From an uncultured Collinsella sp. (GTDB lineage Bacteria; Actinomycetota; Coriobacteriia; Coriobacteriales; Coriobacteriaceae): 7,403 nucleotides of DNA. The notes beneath the pieces are model-generated. The model worked only from the letters and a program-made list of their open reading frames with translations, was not told where the DNA came from and did not search any database. The DNA lies in assembly GCA_902496845.1 (NCBI GenBank), contig CABVCJ010000082.1, positions 1 through 7,403 on the forward strand, in the 5' to 3' direction. This document shows, one piece after another, positions 1 through 5,961 of the stretch; the stretch's first letter is position 1, and each line of letters opens with the position of its first letter. The translations under genes were made by a program, and so were the position numbers.

Positions 1-213
1 GAGGGTGCAGAGCCTGCCGCTGCTGCTGATGCCGCCGAGCCCGAGCCTGCTGCAGAGCCCGAGTCCGAGCCCGAGCCGGCAGAGCCCACGACGGCTGACC
101 TCTACGCCCGTCGTCCCCGCAAGCGCAAGGCCGTCGTCGACCAGCTCGCTCGCGAGCTCGAGGCCGAGGACGACGCCGCTGCCGCCGATGCCCCGAAGGG
201 AGGCGATGAGTAA
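1..213 (+). CDS. C-terminal end of probable Sec-independent translocase subunit TatA/TatB (5' end outside window)
   Basis: Frame 1 is open from the first base to the TAA at 211-213, giving 70 residues of the C-terminus of a protein that begins upstream. The visible part is low-complexity: alternating Glu/Pro/Ala (about residues 8-29 of the fragment), then a basic patch RRPRKRK, a short amphipathic helix-like stretch (VVDQLARELEAEDD) and an acidic end. No transmembrane helix or recognisable TatA/B domain lies inside the window. The assignment therefore rests on position: its stop overlaps the tatC start (TAATG), and TatA/TatB proteins are commonly encoded directly before tatC and often carry long, charged, poorly conserved C-terminal tails. 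An unrelated gene with an acidic tail is possible. GAGCCC-like hexamers recur in the DNA at about 37-88 and reflect the Glu-Pro repeats. Confidence 0.55.
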   Translation, partial: EGAEPAAAADAAEPEPAAEPESEPEPAEPTTADLYARRPRKRKAVVDQLARELEAEDDAAAADAPKGGDE

Positions 214-1004
214 TGCCTATCGGACCTGCGCGCATGCCGCTCTTCGATCACCTGGGAGAGCTCCGTCGCCGCCTGACCATCGTGGTCGTGTCGGTCTTTG
301 CCGCCGCCATCGTGCTGTATTTCGCCACGCCCGTGGTGCTCGACATCTTGGAAGACCCCATCCGCTCCTTTGTGCCGGACGGTAAGTTTTACATCACCAC
401 CACGCTCGGCGGCTTTGGTCTGCGCTTTTCGCTGGCCATCAAGATGGCCGTTGTCATGTGCACGCCCATGATCATCTGGCAGATCTTGGCGTTTTTCCTG
501 CCGGCACTGCGTCCCAACGAGCGCAAATGGGTCGTGCCCACGGTGCTCGCCTCGACGGTGCTGTTCTTCCTGGGCGCCATCTTCTGCTATTTCATTATCA
601 TCCCGGCGGGCTTTGAGTGGCTTATCGGCGAGACCTCGGCCGTCGCCACGGCGCTGCCCGACCTGGAGAACTACGTCAACATGGAGCTGCTCTTTATGAT
701 CGGCTTTGGTGTGGCGTTTGAGCTGCCGCTCATCATCTTCTACCTGTCCGTTTTCCACATCGTGTCCTACGCGGCTTTCCGCAGCGCCTGGCGCTACGTG
801 TACGTGGGCCTGCTCGTGGGCTCGGCTGTGATCACGCCCGACGGCTCGCCCGTCACGCTGGGCCTTATGTACGGTGCCCTGCTTTCGCTCTACGAGATCT
901 CGCTCGCCATCGCCCGCGTGGTCATTACCGCGCGCGAGGGCAAGGAGGGCCTGTTCGTGAGCCGTCTGGACCTGTTCTCGGACGACGAGGACGACGAGGA
1001 GTAA
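213..1004 (+). CDS. tatC: Sec-independent (twin-arginine) protein translocase subunit TatC
   Basis: TatC is the multi-spanning membrane receptor that binds the twin-arginine signal peptide and, with TatA/TatB, moves folded proteins across the cytoplasmic membrane. The 263-residue product has the usual family length and six hydrophobic segments (roughly residues 22-42, 72-96, 107-132, 155-183, 194-208 and 213-236). Family signatures are visible: FDHLGELRRRL at 11-21 at the N-terminal cytoplasmic face, LRPNERK at 99-105 in the first cytoplasmic loop with the signal-peptide-binding glutamate E103, the intramembrane E170 in AFELP, and VITPDGSPV at 206-214. The C-terminus ends in an acidic run DDEDDEE (257-263). 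The start at 213 is supported by GGGAGG at 198-203, nine bases upstream, and by its overlap with the preceding stop, which suggests translational coupling. An internal ATG at 234 is the less likely alternative. hypA follows after 6 nt. Confidence 0.96.
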   Translation: MPIGPARMPLFDHLGELRRRLTIVVVSVFAAAIVLYFATPVVLDILEDPIRSFVPDGKFYITTTLGGFGLRFSLAIKMAVVMCTPMIIWQILAFFLPALRPNERKWVVPTVLASTVLFFLGAIFCYFIIIPAGFEWLIGETSAVATALPDLENYVNMELLFMIGFGVAFELPLIIFYLSVFHIVSYAAFRSAWRYVYVGLLVGSAVITPDGSPVTLGLMYGALLSLYEISLAIARVVITAREGKEGLFVSRLDLFSDDEDDEE

Positions 1005-1010
1005 ATCGGT

Positions 1011-1367
1011 ATGCACGAGGTTGGCATTGTCAACGGCATACTCGATACAGTGATTCGCGCGGCGCGTGGGGCGGGGGCCTCGCGCGCCGTTTTGGTGACG
1101 CTGCGTATCGGGGATATGACCGAGGTCGTGCGCGAGGCGCTCGACTTTGCGTGGGAGACATTTCGCGACGAGGACCCGCTCACGCGAGGCTGCGAGCTTG
1201 CCGTGGAGGAGGTCCATCCACAAAGCGAGTGTCTGGACTGCGGCGAGGTTTTCGACCACGATCGCTTCCACTGTCGCTGTCCCCAGTGTGGTGGTGCCAA
1301 CGTGCGCCTACTGCACGGCCGCGAGCTCGATATCGCGAGTATCGAAATCGAAACCCCCGACGATTAG
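1011..1367 (+). CDS. hypA: Hydrogenase/urease nickel metallochaperone HypA
   Basis: HypA is a small cytoplasmic nickel chaperone that works with the GTPase HypB to deliver Ni(II) to the large subunit of [NiFe]-hydrogenases; in some bacteria it also serves urease. The 118-residue product matches the family length. It begins with the invariant MHE, whose His2 is the nickel ligand. It carries the structural zinc site as two pairs, C74-x2-C77 and C90-x2-C93, with C61 and C88 as additional cysteines. The C-terminal GRELDIASIEIE (103-114) is a typical HypA ending. AGGAG at 997-1001, formed by the end of tatC, lies nine bases before the ATG. The 6-nt gap places it in one transcription unit with tatC, and hypB follows 55 nt downstream. 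No hydrogenase structural gene is in the window, so the client enzyme is unknown. Confidence 0.95.
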   Translation: MHEVGIVNGILDTVIRAARGAGASRAVLVTLRIGDMTEVVREALDFAWETFRDEDPLTRGCELAVEEVHPQSECLDCGEVFDHDRFHCRCPQCGGANVRLLHGRELDIASIEIETPDD

Positions 1368-1422
1368 CCCGCTAGCCATCTGATGATGGGGTATAAAGGG
1401 GCCAAAGTAAGGAGCGCTAAGT

Positions 1423-2106
1423 ATGGCCGAGAAAACGATTGATATCGCATCGCCGATTCTGTCGCGCAACGAGCGCCTGGCAGATCAGCTGCGTCAGCGA
1501 TTTAATGAGACAAACACCTATGTGATCAACGTCTTGTCGAGCCCCGGTTCGGGCAAGACCACCACGATCCTGGGCACTAACGAGCGCCTGCGCGACAAGG
1601 CTGGCCTGCGCTGTGCCGTCATTGAGGGCGATATCGCCTCGGATGTCGATGCCATCACCATGAAGGAAGCCGGCATGCCCGCCATCCAGATCAACACGGG
1701 CGGCCTGTGCCACCTCGAGGGCAACATGATCATGGAGGCCGTTGACGCGTTCGACCAAGCGGTGGGTCTGGAAAACATCGACGTCATCTTTATCGAAAAC
1801 GTGGGTAACCTGGTCTGCCCAGTCGACTTTGACCTGGGCGAGAACCTGTCCATCATGATCCTCTCGGTGCCCGAGGGCGACGACAAGCCCATCAAGTACC
1901 CGGGCATCTTCCAACACGCCGGCGCGCAGCTGCTCAACAAGGTTGACGTGGCTCCGGCTTTCGATTTTGACATGGATAGGTATACTAAGACACTCGATGA
2001 CCTCAATCCGCAGGCGCCGCGGTTTGCCGTGAGCGCGCGCAAGGGCGAGGGCATGGATGCCTGGTGCGATTGGCTCATCGGGCAGATTGAGCAAGCAAGG
2101 GCGTAA
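1423..2106 (+). CDS. hypB: Hydrogenase nickel incorporation GTPase HypB
   Basis: HypB is a SIMIBI-class GTPase that uses GTP hydrolysis to transfer nickel during maturation of [NiFe]-hydrogenase. Visible motifs in order are the P-loop SSPGSGKT (39-46), EGD of the switch region (68-70), the metal-binding Cys-His pair C96-H97, ENVGNLVCP (125-133) containing the third metal ligand C132, DKPIKYP (154-160), the guanine-recognition NKVD (172-175) and SARKGEGMD (204-212). The protein has 227 residues and lacks the N-terminal CxxCGC or His-rich nickel-storage extension of E. coli-type and rhizobial HypB, so it is a minimal form. The residue after C96-H97-L98 is Glu instead of the Asp of the common CHLD motif. 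The start is supported by AAGGAG at 1409-1414, eight bases upstream. It pairs with hypA, and topA follows after 54 nt. Confidence 0.96.
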   Translation: MAEKTIDIASPILSRNERLADQLRQRFNETNTYVINVLSSPGSGKTTTILGTNERLRDKAGLRCAVIEGDIASDVDAITMKEAGMPAIQINTGGLCHLEGNMIMEAVDAFDQAVGLENIDVIFIENVGNLVCPVDFDLGENLSIMILSVPEGDDKPIKYPGIFQHAGAQLLNKVDVAPAFDFDMDRYTKTLDDLNPQAPRFAVSARKGEGMDAWCDWLIGQIEQARA

Positions 2107-2149
2107 GTCGGCCGCCATACGGGCGGGCGTAGCCGCAGAGATACGAGAT

Positions 2150-2154
2150 AGGAG
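2150..2154 (+). promoter_or_regulatory. Ribosome binding site fixing the TTG start of topA
   Basis: AGGAG lies six bases before the TTG at 2161. An in-frame TAG at 2149-2151 closes the frame upstream. The conserved Toprim strand KLIIAEK starts at residue 2, so a later start would remove it. TTG is therefore the only workable initiation codon. Confidence 0.85.
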
Positions 2155-2160
2155 CCTCTT

Positions 2161-4752
2161 TTGAAGCTCATCATCGCCGAGAAAAACGACGCCGCGCGTC
2201 AGATCGCCGAGCGTCTGTCCACGGGTAAGCCCAAAAAGGACAAGGTGTACAACACCGCCATCTACCGTTTTGAGTGGAAGGGCGAGGAGTGCGTGACGAT
2301 CGGCCTTGCCGGTCACATCCTCGCGCCCGATTTTTGTGACAGCGTGCTGTTCGATAAAAAGCTGGGCTGGTATTCGGTCACCGAGGACGGCGAGATGCTG
2401 CCGGCCGACATACCCGATGGCCTGGCGCGTCCGCCCTACGATACCAAGCGCAAGCCGTTTCTTGCCGATGGCATCTCCATCAAGGGCTGGAAGCTCGAGA
2501 GCCTGCCGTATCTCACCTGGGCGCCCGTCATTAAGTTGCCGGCCGAGAAAGAGCTCATTCGCTCGCTCAAGAACCTTGCCAAGAAGTCCGACAGCGTCAT
2601 CATCGCCACGGACTTCGATCGCGAGGGCGAGCTGATCGGTTCGGACGCCCTCAACAAGGTGCGCGAGGTTGCGCCCGACCTGCCGGTCGCCCGCGCCCAG
2701 TATTCTTCGTTTACCAAGGCCGAGATCACGCAGGCCTTCGATAATCTCGTCTCGCTCGACCAGAACTTGGCCGACGCCGGCGAGAGCCGCCAGCACATCG
2801 ACCTCATTTGGGGCGCGGTGCTCACACGCTACCTGACGCTCGCCAAGTTTGCCGGCTTTGGTAACGTGCGCTCCGCCGGCCGCGTGCAGACACCGACGCT
2901 CGCCCTGGTGGTCGAGCGCGAGCGCGAGCGCATGGCGTTTGTGCCCGAGGACTATTGGCAGATTCGCGGCATGGGTGCCGCGCAGGGTGCTGCCGAGGAC
3001 GACCGCTTTAAGATCGCGCACAAGACGGCGCGTTTTACCGACAAAGATGCTGCCGAGTCGGCGTACAGCCATGTCGACGGCGTCGCGACGGCAACCGTCG
3101 CCGCGGTGACCAAGCGCTCGCGCAAGCAGCAGCCGCCCACGCCATTTGCGACCACCTCGCTGCAGGCTGCCGCCGCAGCCGAGGGCATCTCGCCCGCGCG
3201 TACCATGCGCATCGCCGAGTCCCTCTACATGGCGGGTCTCATCAGCTACCCGCGTGTCGACAACACCGTCTACCCCGCGACGCTCGATCTGGGCGCCGTG
3301 GTGAGTGACCTGGCAAAGATCAACCCGGCGTTGGCGCCTGTGTGCAAAAAGGTGCTCGCCGGTCCCATGAAGCCCACGCGCGGCAAGGTCGAGACCACCG
3401 ACCACCCGCCTATCTATCCCACGGGCGAGGGCGATCCGTCCACGCTCGACGGCGGCCAGCGCAAGCTCTACGACCTCATCGCCCGCCGCTTCCTGGCGAC
3501 GCTTATGGGTCCTGCGACCATCGAGAACACCAAACTCGAGCTCGATGTGAACGGCGAGCCGTTCGTGGCTTCGGGCGACGTGCTCGTGACCCCGGGTTTC
3601 CGCGAGGCATACCCGTATGGACTCAAGCGCGACGAGCAGATGCCGCCGCTGGAGCAGGGCGACACGGTTGACGTGTTCGACATTAAGCTTGAGGCCAAAC
3701 AGACCGAGCCGCCCGCGCGCTACAGCCAGGGCAAGCTCGTGCAGGAGATGGAAAAGCGCGGCCTGGGCACCAAGTCCACGCGTGCGAGCATCATCGAGCG
3801 CCTGTACGCCGTGCGCTACCTCAAAAATGATCCCGTTGAGCCAAGCCAGCTGGGCATTGCCATCATTGACGCGCTGACGCAGTTTGCCCCGCGCATCACG
3901 AGCCCCGATATGACCAGCGAGCTCGATGGCGATATGACCCGCGTGGAGCGCGGCGAGGATACCGAAGAGCATGTCGTGACGCACTCGCGCGCGCTGCTGG
4001 CCGGCGTGCTCGACGAGCTGCTCAAGCACACGCAGGAGCTGGGCGACGCCATCAGCGACGCCGTCACGGCCGATGCGCGCGTGGGTGCCTGCCCCAAGTG
4101 CGGCAAGGACCTGGTTATGAAGACGAGCGCCAAGACCCGCGGCAGCTTTATCGGCTGCATGGGCTGGCCCGACTGCGATGTGACCTATCCGGTGCCGAGC
4201 GGCGTCAAGGTGAGCCCGCTCGAGGGCGAGGCCGCCGTGTGCCCCGAGTGCGGTGCGCCGCGCATTAAGTGTCAGCCGTTCCGCCAAAAGGCTTTCGAGA
4301 TCTGCGTGAACCCCACGTGCCCCACCAACTACGAGCCCGACCTTAAGGTGGGCGAGTGCAAGGTGTGTGCCGAGGCCGGACGCCATGGCGACCTGATCGC
4401 GCACAAGAGCGAGAAGAGCGGCAAGCGCTTTATCCGCTGCACCAACTACGATGACTGCGGCGTGAGCTATCCGCTGCCGGCGCGCGGTAAGCTCGAGGCG
4501 ACGGGTGAGACCTGTTCCGAGTGCGGCGCTCCCATCGTGGTGGTCAACACGGCGCGCGGTCCGTGGCGTATTTGCGTCAACATGGACTGCCCGACCAAGG
4601 AGAAAAAGCCCGCCCGCGGCCGCAAGACTGCGACCAAGGCGAGCGCGGCAAAGAAGACCACGGCGGGAAAGAAGACTGCTGCCAAGAAGACGACCGCCAA
4701 AAAGACGACTGTCAAGAAGTCGACTACCAAAAAGACCGCTGCCGACAAGTAG
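2161..4752 (+). CDS. topA: DNA topoisomerase I (type IA), archaeal-like core with four C4 zinc ribbons and a lysine-rich tail
   Basis: A type IA topoisomerase relaxes negative supercoils by transient single-strand cleavage through a 5'-phosphotyrosine. The 863-residue product shows the Toprim domain first, with KLIIAEK (E7) and DFDREGE (151-157) as the Mg-binding acidic residues. SAGRVQTPTLA lies at 238-248 and the active-site ISYPRVDN at 361-368, with Y363 as nucleophile. PPARYSQGKLVQ (517-528) and GLGTKSTRASII (534-545) belong to the central gate domains. The form of these motifs (TDFDREGELIG, DLIWG, SYPRxDNTVYP) resembles archaeal topoisomerase I more than the bacterial ATDPDREGE / TYMRTDS type. 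Four C-terminal C4 zinc ribbons follow, with cysteines 644/647/666/672, 694/697/715/720, 733/736/760/766 and 785/788/805/810. The end (816-863) is a Lys/Thr/Ala tail with KKTT-type repeats, like the basic tails of actinobacterial TopA. The usual Thr after the active-site Arg is Val366. Essentiality is expected but not visible here. Confidence 0.95.
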   Translation: MKLIIAEKNDAARQIAERLSTGKPKKDKVYNTAIYRFEWKGEECVTIGLAGHILAPDFCDSVLFDKKLGWYSVTEDGEMLPADIPDGLARPPYDTKRKPFLADGISIKGWKLESLPYLTWAPVIKLPAEKELIRSLKNLAKKSDSVIIATDFDREGELIGSDALNKVREVAPDLPVARAQYSSFTKAEITQAFDNLVSLDQNLADAGESRQHIDLIWGAVLTRYLTLAKFAGFGNVRSAGRVQTPTLALVVERERERMAFVPEDYWQIRGMGAAQGAAEDDRFKIAHKTARFTDKDAAESAYSHVDGVATATVAAVTKRSRKQQPPTPFATTSLQAAAAAEGISPARTMRIAESLYMAGLISYPRVDNTVYPATLDLGAVVSDLAKINPALAPVCKKVLAGPMKPTRGKVETTDHPPIYPTGEGDPSTLDGGQRKLYDLIARRFLATLMGPATIENTKLELDVNGEPFVASGDVLVTPGFREAYPYGLKRDEQMPPLEQGDTVDVFDIKLEAKQTEPPARYSQGKLVQEMEKRGLGTKSTRASIIERLYAVRYLKNDPVEPSQLGIAIIDALTQFAPRITSPDMTSELDGDMTRVERGEDTEEHVVTHSRALLAGVLDELLKHTQELGDAISDAVTADARVGACPKCGKDLVMKTSAKTRGSFIGCMGWPDCDVTYPVPSGVKVSPLEGEAAVCPECGAPRIKCQPFRQKAFEICVNPTCPTNYEPDLKVGECKVCAEAGRHGDLIAHKSEKSGKRFIRCTNYDDCGVSYPLPARGKLEATGETCSECGAPIVVVNTARGPWRICVNMDCPTKEKKPARGRKTATKASAAKKTTAGKKTAAKKTTAKKTTVKKSTTKKTAADK

Positions 4753-4776
4753 CCGAGCACATATCCGAGTACATAT
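4753..4776 (+). repeat. 12-bp tandem duplication directly after the topA stop
   Basis: Two adjacent 12-mers, CCGAGCACATAT and CCGAGTACATAT, differ at one position and begin on the base after the topA stop codon. No function is evident. It looks like a short replication-slippage product, or paired half-sites on the same face of the helix. Confidence 0.7.
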
Positions 4777-4785
4777 AGACACGGC

Positions 4786-4817
4786 GGGGCCGGGCGCGCA
4801 AATGCGCGCCCGGCCCC
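4786..4817 (+). terminator. GC-rich 14-bp hairpin downstream of topA, probable transcription terminator
   Basis: GGGGCCGGGCGCGC (4786-4799) pairs perfectly with GCGCGCCCGGCCCC (4804-4817) around a 4-nt AAAT loop. It lies 33 nt past the topA stop, between convergent genes. There is no proper U-tract on either side (ACTTCTAAG follows), so it is not a textbook intrinsic terminator. It may work as a strong pause or RNA-stabilising hairpin, or together with the adjacent palindrome that begins six bases further on. Confidence 0.7.
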
Positions 4818-4823
4818 ACTTCT

Positions 4824-4892
4824 AAGTTGCGGTGAAATAGGGGCTGTTTTTGCTGGCAAAAGGCCTAATTGATCCCTATTTCACCGCAAGTT
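4824..4892. repeat. 69-bp palindromic repeat element, copy 1
   Basis: The left arm AAGTTGCGGTGAAATAGGG (4824-4842) is the reverse complement of the right arm at 4874-4892 in 18 of 19 positions; the single mismatch is near the outer end. The 31-nt centre contains its own small hairpin, TTTTGC-TG-GCAAAA (4848-4861). The same arms, arm length and centre length recur at 5962-6030. This copy sits between the convergent topA and zinc-ribbon genes, 17 nt from the stop of the latter, where the stem could help terminate transcription from both sides; GTTTT follows the right arm. The family resembles REP/MITE-type intergenic repeats, but no transposase is present and its copy number in the genome is unknown. 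Confidence 0.85.
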
Positions 4893-4909
4893 TTGATCAG
4901 TTGTTGGGA

Positions 4910-5893
4910 TTACTTCACCTCGACAGGCTTGGCGCCGGGATAGCGGTCCTCAAAGTCCTGACGGTACTTGTTGCTGTTGGTTCCCGGCTCGTTGTCGCGT
5001 GCCAGCGGCACCACGATTTCGTCCTTATGGTCCGCGGGCTTTGCGTACTTTAGGCTGATCTCCCAGGCATCGCAGATCGCGTCGATGCGGTTGTCCAGGT
5101 CATCATACAGGGCAACGATGTCTTTCCAGGAGCTGTAGTTCTTAGAGCTCATGGGGACATCCAGGTCCTCGACGATATCGTAGTACTGCTCGATGGTGTC
5201 TTCCGTGCGCTCGGCGACGTCGGCGAGATTTTGACGGGCGGTGCGATCTTCTTCCAGATAGCTGCCATTGAAGGCTTGCGCGCAGGCGCGGACCTGGCTA
5301 TCGAGATCTTCGAGCAGATCGTAGTATTCGCTCAGGCGACGGTAGAGGTTCTGCTCGGAGAGGGTTGCTTCGCCGTCGTCCTCGTCGTCATCGTCGTCAT
5401 CATCGTAAAGGCTATTGGGGTCGCCGAGGGGCTTAAGGTCATCATCGTCAACATCGTGGTGCAGCTTGGTAACCTCGGCGGTCGTCTGCGTGGCGGAGTT
5501 GTCGAACGGCTTGATCACAAAGAAGACGACCAGGGCGATGATGATTGCTACCAGCACAACGATAATGGCGATAAGCAGCTTGGTACCGCTCTTTTTGGCG
5601 GCGGGGGCCTGCGGCGAAGTTGGCGCGTATGTAGACGCCGGTTGCTGTTGAGTTGAGGTACCCGTGACGGGTATGCGCTGCGTCGTTTCGACCGCTGCGG
5701 GGCTGGCGGCGGGGTCGGGGCGATAGGCGAGGGGGTCGTCCGGCTTAGCTTGCGGCGTATCGAGGGAGCCGGTCTGCTCAAACGCGGGCTGGCCATTGCT
5801 CGCGGCTGTCTGCTCAACGGGTACACCGCACGAGGTGCAGAACTTGGCATCATCTGCAAGAAGCTTGCCGCACGAGGCACAATACCGAGACAT
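4910..5893 (-). CDS. Zinc-ribbon, single-pass membrane protein with acidic linker and helical C-terminal domain; function unknown
   Basis: I do not recognise a named gene. The 327-residue product starts with a zinc ribbon (C5-x2-C8 and C19-x2-C22, in YCASCGK and FCTSCGV). A Pro/Thr/Gln/Ala-rich linker (about 28-100) follows, then two lysines and one strong transmembrane helix (about 105-127, LLIAIIVVLVAIIIALVVFF). Next come two Asp-rich runs (148-152 and 164-173) and a charged, helix-predicted domain (176-285) in which YYDLLEDLD (190-198) recurs as YYDIVEDLD (237-245). The lysines before the helix suggest the ribbon is cytoplasmic and the C-terminal domain external. The ATG at 5893 is chosen because GAAAGGAG (5899-5906) sits five bases upstream and the ribbon begins at residue 4; a GTG at 5911 would overlap that site. 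It runs opposite to all neighbours and lies between the two 69-bp palindromes. A sensor or cell-envelope role is speculation. Confidence 0.88.
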   Translation of the reverse strand: MSRYCASCGKLLADDAKFCTSCGVPVEQTAASNGQPAFEQTGSLDTPQAKPDDPLAYRPDPAASPAAVETTQRIPVTGTSTQQQPASTYAPTSPQAPAAKKSGTKLLIAIIVVLVAIIIALVVFFVIKPFDNSATQTTAEVTKLHHDVDDDDLKPLGDPNSLYDDDDDDDEDDGEATLSEQNLYRRLSEYYDLLEDLDSQVRACAQAFNGSYLEEDRTARQNLADVAERTEDTIEQYYDIVEDLDVPMSSKNYSSWKDIVALYDDLDNRIDAICDAWEISLKYAKPADHKDEIVVPLARDNEPGTNSNKYRQDFEDRYPGAKPVEVK

Positions 5894-5898
5894 TGCCA

Positions 5899-5906
5899 CT
5901 CCTTTC
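5899..5906 (-). promoter_or_regulatory. Ribosome binding site of the zinc-ribbon gene
   Basis: On the minus strand this reads GAAAGGAG, five bases before the ATG at 5893. It decides the start against the in-frame GTG at 5911, which lies upstream of this site and would translate through it. Confidence 0.8.
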
Positions 5907-5930
5907 GCCACATTTCAAATCAATACGACG

Positions 5931-5936
5931 ATTATA
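5931..5936 (-). promoter_or_regulatory. -10 element of the zinc-ribbon gene promoter
   Basis: The minus strand carries a perfect TATAAT preceded by TGGG. It would place the transcript start near 5924 and leave a 5' leader of about 30 nt. No good -35 hexamer is found at 16-18 bp spacing; the corresponding position (about 5953-5959) is a GATGGGG sequence immediately beside the outer end of palindrome copy 2. The promoter may therefore depend on the -10 alone or on an activator. Confidence 0.6.
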
Positions 5937-5961
5937 CCCAGCGTCCAAAAGTCCCCATCAT

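Noticed and set aside
102..1271. A 389-codon minus-strand open frame opposite tatC and hypA
   Set aside because: It has the same antisense shadow character, with a composition rich in His, Arg, Gln and Asp and no recognisable domain.
1392..1397. TATAAA in the hypA-hypB gap as an internal promoter
   Set aside because: No -35-like hexamer lies 16-18 bp upstream. The 55-nt gap between co-directional genes needs no promoter, so the evidence is too weak to list it.
2161..4752. Topoisomerase III or reverse gyrase as the identity of the type IA enzyme
   Set aside because: There is no helicase domain as in reverse gyrase. The Toprim form DREGELIG and the four C-terminal zinc ribbons fit topoisomerase I better than topoisomerase III.
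1417..4782. A 1,121-codon open frame on the minus strand opposite hypB and topA
   Set aside because: It is antisense to two genes with clear catalytic motifs. Its Arg/Leu/His/Ala-rich composition is what GC-rich codon use produces on the opposite strand, and no domain is recognisable.
5231..5656. A plus-strand open frame opposite the zinc-ribbon gene with a hydrophobic Val/Ile run
   Set aside because: The hydrophobic run is the complement of the Asp codons of the real gene, and the minus-strand gene has a zinc ribbon, ribosome site and promoter.
5894..5911. GTG at 5911 as the start of the zinc-ribbon protein, adding six residues
   Set aside because: The GAAAGGAG at 5899-5906 would lie inside the coding region. 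It is correctly spaced for the ATG at 5893, directly before the conserved zinc ribbon.
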